From the NCBI GenBank assembly GCA_905200905.1, contig CAJKMA010000015.1:1-51175 (forward strand): a stretch of 51,175 bases of DNA. The letters are read 5' to 3'. This stretch comes from an uncultured Bacillota bacterium. GTDB taxonomy: Bacteria; Bacillota; Clostridia; Lachnospirales; Lachnospiraceae. Under the pieces are notes generated by a model. The model worked only from the letters and a program-made list of their open reading frames with translations, was not told where the DNA came from and searched no databases. Below, piece by piece: positions 23,422-32,417 of this stretch; the stretch's first letter is position 1; each line of letters opens with the position of its first letter. Both the position numbers and the translations under genes were made by a program.

Positions 23422-24579
23422 TTATGGAGTTTCCACAGGAAGTGTTACCTGGAAGGTGGTTTTTTCTCCCTGACTTTGGGCACAAATACTGCCTTTATGT
23501 AATTCTACAATTTCTTTGGCAATGGCAAGTCCCAGTCCTGCACCGCCAGTATCACTCCTTCTGGCCTCATCCAGGCGGAAGAATTTTTCAAAAATTAGAT
23601 CCAATTTTTGTTTTGGAATGGTTTTTCCGTGATTTTCAAAAAAAATTACAGCCATACCTTGATGGAAGAAGCCACGGATGACAATGACGCTGTTTTCGTA
23701 ACTATAAGCCACTGCATTTTTTAAAATATTATTAAAGACTCTGGCTAATTTATCTCCGTCCCCGTATACAGCTAGAGCTTCATCCACCTGAAGGTCCACT
23801 GTATTTCCATGGGCAGATAAAACAGGGTAAAACTCTTCTGTCATCTGCATGAGCATATATGCCAAATCCAGATGTTCTTTTTCCAAAATCATATTATGGA
23901 GGTTAAACTGGGTAATTTCAAAAAATTGAGCAATTAAAGTTTCCAGACGTTCTGCCTTAGTAAGTGCCACATGAATGTATTTTTCTTTTTGTGACTCTGG
24001 CATGTCCGGAGCTTCATCCAGAAGACTTAAATATCCGATAACAGAAGTAAGAGGAGTTTTTAAGTCATGAGCCAGATACGTAATCAAATCACTTTTCTTT
24101 TGTGCTTCTTCTTTTAAAATTTGCTCCTGTTTTTGCATATCGGTTTTCATTTGGAGCATCTGTGCGCCAATTTCCCGATAGTTTTTTGGAAAAGCTATTT
24201 CCATCTCTAAATCGTGCTTTCTATAGTTTTCAATCATTTCATTTAAAGACGCAAGTGTTCTGGCTTCCTTTATTTTTCCGTACACATACATAGAAATTAG
24301 AACAAGAAAAACAACAAAAATCACGGCAATAATGAGAAAGAAAAGCAGAAAACTTTTTAATGCATACCAGTTGACTTGGTCATAATATACCGTTGCCTGC
24401 CTGGATGCATCATAAACCTCCTGGGTTATGATGAAGGTGTCTGCAAACCAATCACGAAAAAAACCGTTGACACCATAATCCATGAAAAGATAGAAAAAAT
24501 AGGCAAAAATACTGGTAATTCCTAAAACAACCAGAAAAATCTGCAAGAAATGGTGCTTAGTTTTCAATTTTGTATCCAC
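23422..24579 (-). CDS. VanS-like sensor histidine kinase
   Basis: About 385 residues, taken from a GTG at 24579; a TTG at 24567 or an ATG at 24615 deeper inside the regulator gene are alternatives, and no ideal ribosome site decides. Two helices (about residues 11-32 and 63-87) enclose an extracellular loop of about 30 residues. The kinase core has LAHDLKTPLTSVIGYLSLL, N box NNILKNAVAYS and G box GGAGLGLAIAKEI, in the style of VanS/SasA kinases. It overlaps the preceding regulator gene and is the last gene of a transcription unit that begins with folC. Confidence 0.88.
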   Translation of the reverse strand: MDTKLKTKHHFLQIFLVVLGITSIFAYFFYLFMDYGVNGFFRDWFADTFIITQEVYDASRQATVYYDQVNWYALKSFLLFFLIIAVIFVVFLVLISMYVYGKIKEARTLASLNEMIENYRKHDLEMEIAFPKNYREIGAQMLQMKTDMQKQEQILKEEAQKKSDLITYLAHDLKTPLTSVIGYLSLLDEAPDMPESQKEKYIHVALTKAERLETLIAQFFEITQFNLHNMILEKEHLDLAYMLMQMTEEFYPVLSAHGNTVDLQVDEALAVYGDGDKLARVFNNILKNAVAYSYENSVIVIRGFFHQGMAVIFFENHGKTIPKQKLDLIFEKFFRLDEARRSDTGGAGLGLAIAKEIVELHKGSICAQSQGEKTTFQVTLPVETP

Positions 24580-25252
24580 ACCCCCATACTGTCTTAATGT
24601 ATTTTGGCTTTTCAAAAGAATCCTGCATTTTTTCTCTCAAATGCCGGATATGAACGGTAATGGTGTTGTTATTTTTGCTGTAATATTCGTCCTTCCAGAT
24701 TTGGTGAAACAATTCTTCAGAACTCACCACGCTGCCTTTTCTTTCACATAGAATTGCCAAAATTTCAAATTCCGTTGGTGTTAAAGACAAAGGCTTTTCG
24801 TTTAGGGTACATTCATGGGTTTTTCGGTTTAAAACCAATCCATGATGGATAAAAATATCCTGATTTTGCTCTGCACCTATATTATAGCGGGTGTATCGGC
24901 GCAATTGTGCTTTTACTCTTGCCACTAACTCCAGGGGAAGAAAAGGCTTGGTGAGATAATCATCTGCCCCAAGCATAAGACCGTTAATCTTATCCAGCTC
25001 TGTACTTTTGGCTGTGAGCATAATAATCGGATAATGATGCTGCTCTCGAATGATCTGGCACAACTTTAATCCATCAATTTCCGGCATCATAATATCTAAG
25101 ATTGCTAAATCAATGGACTGGGTGTTAATACATGCTAATGCTTCTTTAGAGGAATAAAATTTAAATACAAAAAATCCCTCATTTTCCAGATAGAGTGTTA
25201 CCAGGTCTGCAATTTCTTTTTCATCATCTACAATCAATATCTGTTCCTTCAT
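24557..25252 (-). CDS. VanR-like response regulator
   Basis: 231 residues; receiver domain with VDDEKE, phosphoacceptor in ILDIMMPEIDG, lysine in LTKPF, and winged helix ending TVWGCGYKIEN. The sequence style is that of VanR-family regulators. The gene starts 19 bp after folBK ends, so it is part of the folate transcript or uses a promoter inside folBK. Its target is not evident; no van ligase genes are present, so glycopeptide resistance is not implied. Confidence 0.9.
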   Translation of the reverse strand: MKEQILIVDDEKEIADLVTLYLENEGFFVFKFYSSKEALACINTQSIDLAILDIMMPEIDGLKLCQIIREQHHYPIIMLTAKSTELDKINGLMLGADDYLTKPFLPLELVARVKAQLRRYTRYNIGAEQNQDIFIHHGLVLNRKTHECTLNEKPLSLTPTEFEILAILCERKGSVVSSEELFHQIWKDEYYSKNNNTITVHIRHLREKMQDSFEKPKYIKTVWGCGYKIEN

Positions 25253-25271
25253 AATTCATTACCAGCGCTTT

Positions 25272-26099
25272 TTATTTGGATAGTTGGGCTGCCAGTTCCC
25301 CTATGGTTTTCCCAAGAATTGGATGACGCTTATTAGGGGCAATTTCTGCTAAAGGCTTTAGCACAAAGTCTCTCTTATGCATTTCTATATGAGGAATAAT
25401 TAAATCTTCGGTTTCCAAAACTTCGTTATCATACAAAAGAATATCCAGGTCCAAAGTTCTGGGACCCCAGTGAATGAGACGTTCTCTGTGAGCAGCCTGT
25501 TCGATTTCGTGCAGCAGGTCTAACAGTTCTTCAGGGGATAGCAGCGTATCCAGAGAAAGACAAGCATTTAAAAAATCATCCTGTTCTACCCCACCGTAAG
25601 GCTCTGTTACCAGATAAGAGGATACTTTCTGCACCCGACATTCTTTGTGCTGCTTTAGAGCCTTTATCGCCTGATCTAAGTAGGCCTTCTTGTCCCCCAG
25701 ATTGGAACCAAGGGCAATATATGCCCTGTGCCAGAAACGGGAAATTTTTACAGAAACGGTTTCTAAGGGGAGTCCCACAGGAGCCCATGGCTTTTTCAGC
25801 TCTAAGGTTACACCTTTCAGAAGTGGGTAGTGAAGAAGCAAGGCAGTTGCCAAATCTTCAGCAGCAGCTTCAATGAGCTTACGGGTATGTTTTCTGGTAT
25901 AGTCTGTTATGAACTGGCTGACTTCTCCATAATGAATGGATTCTTCCAGACAATCACTTTTCCCTGCTTTTCTGGTATCCGTATACATGGTAAGGGAAAA
26001 CAGGAACTTTTGTCCCAGATTCGTTTCTTCTTGAAATACTCCATGGTTGGCAAACACTTCCAGATTTTGAATATGGATCTCATCATACTGCTTCATCAT
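25272..26099 (-). CDS. folK: Fused dihydroneopterin aldolase / HPPK (FolB-FolK)
   Basis: 275 residues with two enzymes. Residues 1-118 are FolB (IHIQNLEVFANHGVFQEE with the family tyrosine-position glutamate/histidine pattern), which splits dihydroneopterin to 6-hydroxymethyl-dihydropterin. Residues about 126-275 are FolK (YIALGSNLGDKKAYL, HRERLIHWGPRTLDLDILLY), which pyrophosphorylates that product. The fusion is common in clostridia. It overlaps folP by 4 nt (ATGA), placing consecutive pathway steps in one transcript. Confidence 0.93.
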   Translation of the reverse strand: MMKQYDEIHIQNLEVFANHGVFQEETNLGQKFLFSLTMYTDTRKAGKSDCLEESIHYGEVSQFITDYTRKHTRKLIEAAAEDLATALLLHYPLLKGVTLELKKPWAPVGLPLETVSVKISRFWHRAYIALGSNLGDKKAYLDQAIKALKQHKECRVQKVSSYLVTEPYGGVEQDDFLNACLSLDTLLSPEELLDLLHEIEQAAHRERLIHWGPRTLDLDILLYDNEVLETEDLIIPHIEMHKRDFVLKPLAEIAPNKRHPILGKTIGELAAQLSK

Positions 26100-26914
26100 A
26101 CATTACCCTCTCTTAAAATAGCCTGTGTCATGCGGATGGCACGTAAATTTTCTTTTACATCATGGACGCGAACAAAAGCGGCCTTCTTCTCTACTCCAAG
26201 TACAGTAGTCACCACGGTTCCTTCCACACGCTGGTCAGAAGGTAAATCTAAAGCTGTTCCAATGACGGATTTCCTAGAGGTTGCTAAGAGAACAGGGTAT
26301 CCCAGTTCCACTAAACGTTCCAGTTGATGAATGATAATCAAATTGTGTTCGTAAGTTTTTCCAAATCCAACACCGGGGTCCAAAATAATTTGTTCGTCTT
26401 TAATTCCTGCTTTTTTGGCAATGGCAAGGGATTCTTTCATATCTGCACAGAATTCATCCAGGAAATTGTCATATTCAGCTTTTTCTCGGTTATGCATCAA
26501 ACAACAGGGAACTTGGTACTTGGCAATGAGTTCTGCTACTCTATAGTCATATTTTAGTCCCCAGACATCATTTACGAAATCAGCACCTGCTTTCAGCGCT
26601 GCCTCTACTACATCTCCTTTATAACTATCAATGGATACAGGAATATCAAATTCTTTTTTAATCATTTCAATGACTGGAACAACACGTTGGATTTCTTCTT
26701 CAATGGAAATTTGCACATGTCCAGGTCTGGTTGATTCTCCACCTACATCAATAATGGAAGCGCCCTGGGAAATCATATCTGCTACATGCTGTTTAGCCTT
26801 TTCTAAGCTATTCCATTTTCCTCCATCAGAGAAAGAGTCTGGTGTTACATTTAAAATTCCCATAATATAGCAGTCATGTTCTACGTCAAACATACGGTTT
26901 CCAATTTTCATCAT
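26096..26914 (-). CDS. folP: Dihydropteroate synthase
   Basis: 272 residues with both DHPS signatures: IMGILNVTPDSFSDGG near the N-terminus and IDVGGESTRPGH, plus ILDPGVGFGKT and the C-terminal RVHDV motif. It joins hydroxymethyl-dihydropterin diphosphate to p-aminobenzoate, the sulphonamide target. It sits 12 bp after the HD gene and overlaps folBK, so it belongs to the folate operon. Confidence 0.95.
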   Translation of the reverse strand: MMKIGNRMFDVEHDCYIMGILNVTPDSFSDGGKWNSLEKAKQHVADMISQGASIIDVGGESTRPGHVQISIEEEIQRVVPVIEMIKKEFDIPVSIDSYKGDVVEAALKAGADFVNDVWGLKYDYRVAELIAKYQVPCCLMHNREKAEYDNFLDEFCADMKESLAIAKKAGIKDEQIILDPGVGFGKTYEHNLIIIHQLERLVELGYPVLLATSRKSVIGTALDLPSDQRVEGTVVTTVLGVEKKAAFVRVHDVKENLRAIRMTQAILREGNV

Positions 26915-26926
26915 TGTGTTATCCTC

Positions 26927-27409
26927 CTATACAGTAAGTTTCAAATTCTTCTTTTCTTCATCCCAGTTACATGCTTTTTGGGCATGACAAAACAGACAGG
27001 CACGGGAAGCCTTGTCTGCACGGTAGAGCAGTCCGGGAAGAGAATCTAAAACGCGGGTTTCTTTTGTTCTGTGCTGCAAAATAGCAGACAAAATTTCCTC
27101 TTGCTCTGTTTGGGTAAAACCGCAATCCTTCAAAATTTTTTCTGCTACTATGGCGCTTCCCTTGTCATGAGGAATTCCTTCCTGATACTGGAGATGTCGT
27201 CCAATGTCATGAAGGAAAGCAGCCGCATAAATGAGCTCTTTTGAAATTTCCAGATTTTTTTCCAGATTTTCTATCCAGGCCAGCCTTGCTACATCTAAAA
27301 AATGCTGAGGATTATGCTTACAGAAGATTCGTTCCTGCTCCAATATTCTGATTTGTTCTACACTTTCTTTCCAGAGTGGATGGTTGCAAATTGCTTGGAT
27401 TCGTTCCAT
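26927..27409 (-). CDS. HD-domain hydrolase inside the folate operon
   Basis: 160 residues: H36, H67-D68 (FLHDIGRH), H81, H113 and D132 make a full HD-type metal site. The C-terminus has C138-x2-C141-x5-C147, an extra cysteine cluster not typical of small HD proteins. It lies 2 nt after folE and 12 nt before folP, exactly where a dihydroneopterin triphosphate phosphatase would be needed. No nudix FolQ is in this operon. In archaea an HD protein, MptB, acts on a dihydroneopterin cyclic phosphate, so a pterin-phosphate role is plausible but unproven. Confidence 0.8.
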   Translation of the reverse strand: MERIQAICNHPLWKESVEQIRILEQERIFCKHNPQHFLDVARLAWIENLEKNLEISKELIYAAAFLHDIGRHLQYQEGIPHDKGSAIVAEKILKDCGFTQTEQEEILSAILQHRTKETRVLDSLPGLLYRADKASRACLFCHAQKACNWDEEKKNLKLTV

Positions 27410-27411
27410 CC

Positions 27412-27972
27412 CTAGCTTCTCCTTTCCAACATACGGTAAAACTGATTTTGTAATTTTTCATCCTGGTCAAAAACACCTCTGGTTACTACAGTTACCGTTT
27501 TTGCACCTGGTTTTTTTATTCCACGCATGGTCATGCACATATGTTCTGCTTCAATCAGTACCATTACCCCATGTGGTTTTAATTCTTCCATAAATACATC
27601 TGCTATCTGGGCTGTAAGACGTTCCTGAAGCTGGAAACGTTTTGCAAAAACTTCTACTGTTCTGGCAATTTTGCTAAGTCCCACAACCTCCCCATTTGGA
27701 ATATAAGCAATTGCCGCATTTCCATAAAAAGGAAGCATATGATGTTCACAAAAAGAATAAAAATGAATATCCTTTTCTAAAACCATGTCATTATTATCTA
27801 CGTGGAACCGCTTCTGCAAGTGTTTTGCTGCGCTGTCTGTATAGCCTGCAGCCAGCTCTTCATACATTCGTGCAATTCTGTCTGGAGTTTCCAAAAGTCC
27901 TTCTCTTTCAATGTCCTCTCCAATTCCATCTAAAATTAATCTTACGCCTTCTTTTATCTTTTCTTTATCCAT
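27412..27972 (-). CDS. folE: GTP cyclohydrolase I
   Basis: 186 residues from the ATG at 27972, chosen because GAGGAG lies 7 nt upstream and it overlaps the folC stop (ATGGATAA). The zinc ligands are in SFCEHHMLPF and EAEHMCMTMRG, and the family ending is TRGVFDQD...F. It converts GTP to dihydroneopterin triphosphate, the first folate step. Confidence 0.95.
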   Translation of the reverse strand: MDKEKIKEGVRLILDGIGEDIEREGLLETPDRIARMYEELAAGYTDSAAKHLQKRFHVDNNDMVLEKDIHFYSFCEHHMLPFYGNAAIAYIPNGEVVGLSKIARTVEVFAKRFQLQERLTAQIADVFMEELKPHGVMVLIEAEHMCMTMRGIKKPGAKTVTVVTRGVFDQDEKLQNQFYRMLERRS

Positions 27973-29263
27973 GGTAGATCTCCTCACTTTTCAATGCTTT
28001 TTCAGCCTCTCCCAAAAAGGAAAGGGAACCAAATATGATAATTGCATCTTCCTTATCTGAAAGATGCTTTGCTTTTTTTACAGCCTCTTGTATACTGTCT
28101 GCTGCCTCTACAGAAGGATTCACCTTTTCTACAGCCTTTTTTAGCTGAGAAGCTGGCAGAGCTCTTGGATTATCCGGTGTCTGTATGGTAATAATGTGTT
28201 CAGCCAAAGGTGCTGTAAGACGGATAACTTCCTCGTAGTCTTTATCTTTAAAGACACCGAAAATATAATATAATTTTTTCCCTTTAAAATATAAATTTAA
28301 AGAACGTTGAAGTTCCTTTGCAGCACTGGGATTGTGTGCACCATCCAGAATAACTGCCGGATCAGTAGCAAGCAGGGTAAAACGTCCTTTCCAGACAGTT
28401 TTTGCAAATCCCTCATAGACTTGTGCATCTGTAAGAGAAAATCCCAGATTTTTCAAGGCTTCCACAGCCTCCAGTGCAAGTGCTGCATTTAAAATTTGAT
28501 AACTTCCTGCTAATGGAATGGTGATCTGTTTCCAATCTTTATAAGAAAACTGTTGTTTCTGAATATTGTAAGTAACTGCTGTGATTTGACTAGGATTGAC
28601 CGTTTTTAGGACGCAGCCTTGTTCTTCACAGACCTTGGTAATGACCTTCGCAGCTTCTGGCTCCTGCCAAGCAGATACTACCGTTGTATGGGGTTTAATA
28701 ATGCCGGCCTTCTGGGTCGCAATATCCTCTAAGGTATTCCCCAAAAATTCCATATGATCCATTCCAATAGATGCGATGACTTCCAACACGGTTGTTTTAA
28801 TAATATTCGTTGCATCTAAAGCACCGCCTAGACCAGTTTCTAACACTACAATATCGCATTGTTTTTCTTTAAAATAAAGAAAAGATAATGCAGTTTCTAC
28901 TTCAAAGGCCGTAGGACTGCCAAGGTGTTCTTTTTTCATATTTTCTATAGCCAAGGCAATGGCAGTAACATGCTTGGCAAGGGATTCTTTTTCAATTTTT
29001 TCTCCATCTACTTGAATCCGCTCTCGATAAGAAAACAGGGTTGGTGATATGTATCGTCCTGTCCGATATCCTGCGTTGGACAATATTGTGGAAAGATATG
29101 CTAACACAGATCCTTTTCCATTGGTTCCGGAGATATGGATGAAAGATAAATCATCCTGAGGATTCCCAAGTCTGCAAAGCAATTCTTTCATATTCTCCAA
29201 GCCAAGTACACTTCCGTATTTGGAAATTTCATCCAAATATACTCTTGCTTCTGCGTAATTCAT
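27965..29263 (-). CDS. folC: Dihydrofolate/folylpolyglutamate synthase
   Basis: 432 residues. The P-loop is in GTNGKGSVLAYL, the Mur-ligase-like centre includes LETGLGGALDATN and GMDHMEFLG, and the C-terminal domain has DGAHNPSAA. It adds glutamate to dihydropteroate and to folates. It is the first gene after the operon promoter, with folE overlapping its stop. Confidence 0.94.
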   Translation of the reverse strand: MNYAEARVYLDEISKYGSVLGLENMKELLCRLGNPQDDLSFIHISGTNGKGSVLAYLSTILSNAGYRTGRYISPTLFSYRERIQVDGEKIEKESLAKHVTAIALAIENMKKEHLGSPTAFEVETALSFLYFKEKQCDIVVLETGLGGALDATNIIKTTVLEVIASIGMDHMEFLGNTLEDIATQKAGIIKPHTTVVSAWQEPEAAKVITKVCEEQGCVLKTVNPSQITAVTYNIQKQQFSYKDWKQITIPLAGSYQILNAALALEAVEALKNLGFSLTDAQVYEGFAKTVWKGRFTLLATDPAVILDGAHNPSAAKELQRSLNLYFKGKKLYYIFGVFKDKDYEEVIRLTAPLAEHIITIQTPDNPRALPASQLKKAVEKVNPSVEAADSIQEAVKKAKHLSDKEDAIIIFGSLSFLGEAEKALKSEEIYHG

Positions 29264-29313
29264 AATACTCCTATCCGAGACGGTTATTCCACCTCATAGT
29301 TTTGTTCCGCCCT

Positions 29314-29342
29314 ATTATAGCCCTTTTTCTCTTTTATAACAA
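29314..29342 (-). promoter_or_regulatory. Promoter of the folate operon
   Basis: On the minus strand TTGTTA, a 17-bp spacer and a perfect TATAAT precede folC. Transcription would begin near 29307, leaving a leader of only about 44 nt. That is too short for a tetrahydrofolate riboswitch, so none is expected here. Confidence 0.7.
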
Positions 29343-29393
29343 TGATTTCCTGCAAATTTTGACAAAGAAAAACAGAGAATGGTAAAAAATCGT

Positions 29394-30770
29394 TTAAATT
29401 GCCCGTTGTTTCCACTTCCCTCTTCGATAAAACCATCCGGTAATTAGGGCACCAAGTACCCAGGAACATAACAAAGAAATGTAAACGACCTCCTGTCTTC
29501 CATTTGGGTATTGCGTAGAGCGTGTCAGATAGGCTAGTCCATAGGCTAGTGGCACACGGATAATAATAGTCGAAATAATGGAAATCCACATAGGAGTTAT
29601 GGTATCTCCAGCGCCGCGCATAACACCAGACAGACTTTGAGTGACAGCCATGGCAATATAACCCACTGCCAGAATCTGCATGAGCAGCATACTAAGGGTT
29701 ACCAGTTCCTGTGTTTTTGTAAAAACCCCCATAAGATGACGTCCAAATATTAAAATTAATAAAGTAATGGTACCAGACGTCCCCATAGCAATGAAAGTTC
29801 CCTGTTTTGCTCCTTTGGAAACGCGGTCATAAGCCTTAGCTCCTACATTTTGTCCTGCATAGGTAGTCATGGCAGTTCCAAAAGAGAAATTAGGAAGCAT
29901 GGCAAATCCGTCCACACGCATAACAATCACATTGGCAGCAATAAACATCTCTCCAAAACTATTGGTAAGGGATTGTACCACAATCATTGCCATAGAAAGA
30001 ATTGCCTGTGTGATACCGGAAGGCAGACCCAGGCGAATGATATTCTTGGCATATTCCTTATGGATTTTCATATAGTGAAATCCCATATCAAAAATAGACT
30101 TCATTTTGGCAAGCTTCAACGCACATAAAACGGCAGAAACACCCTGGGCAATAGCAGTAGCAAGAGCTACACCGTTTACACCCATATCAAAAGAAACCAC
30201 AAATACCAGATCTAAGATAATATTCAATACCGTTGCTACCAAAAGGTAAACAAGGGCAGAAACAGAATCTCCGAGGCCACGCAAAATACCGCTTAAAATA
30301 TTGTAAAAAGCCAGACCTCCAGAACCGAGAAATAATATTTTTAAATAAGAAGTACACCAGTCAATAATACTGTCTGGAGTATTTAATAATTGAAGTAAGG
30401 GTCTTGTAACAAAGACACCTAACACCATAACTACCAATGTGGCAATCGTAGTGAGAAGAATACAGTTTCCAATGGTTTTAGACAGTTCTTCTCGCTTTTT
30501 TCCGCCAAAGTATTGAGAAACCATAATACTGGCTCCCACACTGATACCAATAAACAAAACAATCAGAAGATTTAAAATAGGACCTGCACTTCCTACTGCT
30601 GCCAAGGCATTGTCTCCTACATAATTTCCAACAACAATGCTGTCAACCGTATTATAAAGCTGCTGTGCAATATTTCCCAAGAGCATGGGAATCGTAAATA
30701 ATACAATTTTTTTCCATGGTGTTCCAACAGTCATATCCACTGGGGCAAATAATTTTTTTACTGTTTCCAT
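29394..30770 (-). CDS. MATE-family multidrug efflux transporter
   Basis: 458 residues with about 12 hydrophobic helices and the MATE opening PWKKIVLFTIPMLLGNIAQQLYNTVDSIVVGNYVG, here quoted only in part: IPMLLGNIAQQLYN and VDSIVVGNYVG. The midpoint repeat (GLPSGITQAILSM) marks the second half. Such transporters export cationic drugs or metabolites with Na+ or H+; substrate not determinable. It has its own promoter and sits between the folate operon and a GntR-ABC cassette. Confidence 0.92.
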   Translation of the reverse strand: METVKKLFAPVDMTVGTPWKKIVLFTIPMLLGNIAQQLYNTVDSIVVGNYVGDNALAAVGSAGPILNLLIVLFIGISVGASIMVSQYFGGKKREELSKTIGNCILLTTIATLVVMVLGVFVTRPLLQLLNTPDSIIDWCTSYLKILFLGSGGLAFYNILSGILRGLGDSVSALVYLLVATVLNIILDLVFVVSFDMGVNGVALATAIAQGVSAVLCALKLAKMKSIFDMGFHYMKIHKEYAKNIIRLGLPSGITQAILSMAMIVVQSLTNSFGEMFIAANVIVMRVDGFAMLPNFSFGTAMTTYAGQNVGAKAYDRVSKGAKQGTFIAMGTSGTITLLILIFGRHLMGVFTKTQELVTLSMLLMQILAVGYIAMAVTQSLSGVMRGAGDTITPMWISIISTIIIRVPLAYGLAYLTRSTQYPNGRQEVVYISLLCSWVLGALITGWFYRRGKWKQRAI

Positions 30771-30804
30771 GTTTTAGGCTTCCTCCTCAGTAAAATTTTT
30801 ATTA

Positions 30805-30834
30805 AGTATACCATAATATCAGCACCTAATCCAA
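30805..30834 (-). promoter_or_regulatory. Promoter of the MATE gene
   Basis: On the minus strand TTGGAT, an 18-bp spacer and TATACT precede the MATE start codon by about 35 bp, with GGAGG in the leader. Confidence 0.6.
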
Positions 30835-30867
30835 CCTTTTCTAAATAACCAATTTTTAAATCGCATA

Positions 30868-30898
30868 AAAATACCCAACTCATTATTGGAGCTGGGTA
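30868..30898 (-). terminator. Rho-independent terminator of the first GntR-ABC cassette
   Basis: TACCCAACTC (30872-30881) and GAGCTGGGTA (30889-30898) pair with one mismatch around a 7-nt loop. On the minus strand the stem is followed by TTTTT. It lies 18 bp beyond the permease stop at 30916 and upstream of the MATE promoter, so it separates the two units. Confidence 0.75.
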
Positions 30899-30915
30899 CC
30901 ATGCTTTATTTTTCT

Positions 30916-31569
30916 TTACCACTCTTTTTTCTTCATAATTCCCAAACTGATTTTGATGGAAATCAATACAAAAACAGCGAAGAGAACAAAAGTGGCTGTC
31001 AATAATATTTCCAAAGGAAGCTGTAGGAGGTTCTGATACAAAGCGGTTGCTGTAACATTTACTTTTATCACTTTGTCAGCTACATAGACCAGACCAATGA
31101 TTCCAAAGAAAATAGCAAACAAAACTAACCTCCCCTTTTCGCTTCCAAATTTTAACTGAATGGGAATCATAAGACTTAAAAACAGAATCACAAAAGCCAG
31201 AAATCCCGTTGCGATAAGCAGATAGCTTTCCCAGGTCATGGAGGTTTTCGCATTTTCTTCTGTGATGATAAAAATGACAACAGTAACAGCAAGTCCGCCT
31301 ATGCCAAATAGCCCTCCCAACAGGTATTTTTCCAGTACATATTCTTTTCTGGATACAGGCAGAACCATGAGGAAAGCAAGACCATTTTCCAGTTCATCAT
31401 AAGTAATGGTAGTCATGGAAACAATTAAAAGTAAAAATGGCACATATCCCATAAAAAAACTGGCATCTACTCCAGTAATGACAAGAATCAGAAACATTAG
31501 GACAATGGTAACGAGAAAATTGCGCTGATTCTTCATAAGTCTTAAATCTTTGATAAACAATCCTTTCAT
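30916..31569 (-). CDS. ABC-2 type permease of cassette 1
   Basis: 217 residues with six hydrophobic helices and the opening MKGLFIKDLRLMKNQRN typical of YtrC/BcrB-like small permeases. It overlaps the ATPase gene by 4 nt and ends before a terminator. Together with the ATPase it forms a GntR-controlled transporter of the YtrABC type. A paralogous permease of nearly equal length is at 41632-42288. Confidence 0.85.
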   Translation of the reverse strand: MKGLFIKDLRLMKNQRNFLVTIVLMFLILVITGVDASFFMGYVPFLLLIVSMTTITYDELENGLAFLMVLPVSRKEYVLEKYLLGGLFGIGGLAVTVVIFIITEENAKTSMTWESYLLIATGFLAFVILFLSLMIPIQLKFGSEKGRLVLFAIFFGIIGLVYVADKVIKVNVTATALYQNLLQLPLEILLTATFVLFAVFVLISIKISLGIMKKKEW

Positions 31570-32417
31570 ACTGCCTCTCCTTTCACCATCATAGCAATCA
31601 CTTCGTCAATACTTCCATTTTCCACAGTAATCTGTGGATAATTTTCCAGATAAAACTGTTTTTCATTGGTCAGAAGACTATAGCCGTAAGATTCTTTGCG
31701 CTTGCGCAGAAGATATTGTGTTTCAATAATTTCATACTGCTCTTTCGTTACTTTTAAAAGCCCGTACCTACCTAACAGAGTATCTGTGTCTTCGTGGAGG
31801 ATAATCTGTCCCTTATCAATCATATATAAATCATCACACAGACCTTCCAAATCTGTTGAAATATGAGAACTAATGAGAATAGAACGAGTTTCATCCTCTT
31901 CCATATAATCCCGCAGTACATTCAGCAAATCTTCTCGCGCCAGTACATCAAGACCAGCTGTGGGTTCATCTAGGAGTAAAAATTGGGGTTTGTGTGAAAT
32001 TGCGGCAAGGATTTTTACCTTTGCTTTCATACCAGTGGAAAACTCTTTGATTTTTTTGTTTACTGGAAGCTGATAACGGCGGCAGGCTTCTAAAAATTCA
32101 CTTTTTTTCAGATTTTTGTACATGGCATCCAGCACAGCAGCAATGTCCATAAGGGTAAGCTGATTGCTAAAACCACTGTCAGATAAAACAACACCTATGT
32201 TTTCCTTATCCTGTCTGGTAAGGTGGTGGACATCTTTGCCAAATAGAGTGACTGTTCCGCTGTCTTTGCGGATTAGCCCTAAAATGGATTTAAAGGTAGT
32301 GCTTTTTCCAGCGCCATTGGAACCGATTAATCCGGTGATGCATCCCTCTTCTACTGCTAGGGAACAATGTAACTGAAAGGAACCATAGGATTTTTTTAAA
32401 TCTTTTATTTCTAACAT
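31566..32417 (-). CDS. ABC transporter ATPase of cassette 1 (YtrB-like)
   Basis: 283 residues: Walker A GSNGAGKST, signature in FSTGMKAKVKIL, Walker B LLLDEPTAGLD. The signature LSGGQ is replaced by FSTGM, as in the YtrB/BcrA group. It overlaps the GntR gene by 7 nt and the permease by 4 nt. Cell-wall antibiotics usually induce such cassettes; the substrate is unknown. Confidence 0.9.
   Translation of the reverse strand: MLEIKDLKKSYGSFQLHCSLAVEEGCITGLIGSNGAGKSTTFKSILGLIRKDSGTVTLFGKDVHHLTRQDKENIGVVLSDSGFSNQLTLMDIAAVLDAMYKNLKKSEFLEACRRYQLPVNKKIKEFSTGMKAKVKILAAISHKPQFLLLDEPTAGLDVLAREDLLNVLRDYMEEDETRSILISSHISTDLEGLCDDLYMIDKGQIILHEDTDTLLGRYGLLKVTKEQYEIIETQYLLRKRKESYGYSLLTNEKQFYLENYPQITVENGSIDEVIAMMVKGEAV

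Noticed and set aside
23422..25252. Vancomycin resistance locus
   Set aside because: Only VanR/VanS-like regulators are present; no ligase, dehydrogenase or dipeptidase genes (vanA/H/X) are nearby, and many unrelated regulators share this style.
29264..29320. Possible tetrahydrofolate riboswitch ahead of the folate operon
   Set aside because: The promoter at 29314-29342 leaves a leader of about 44 nt, too short for the aptamer, and none of the conserved riboswitch segments is visible.
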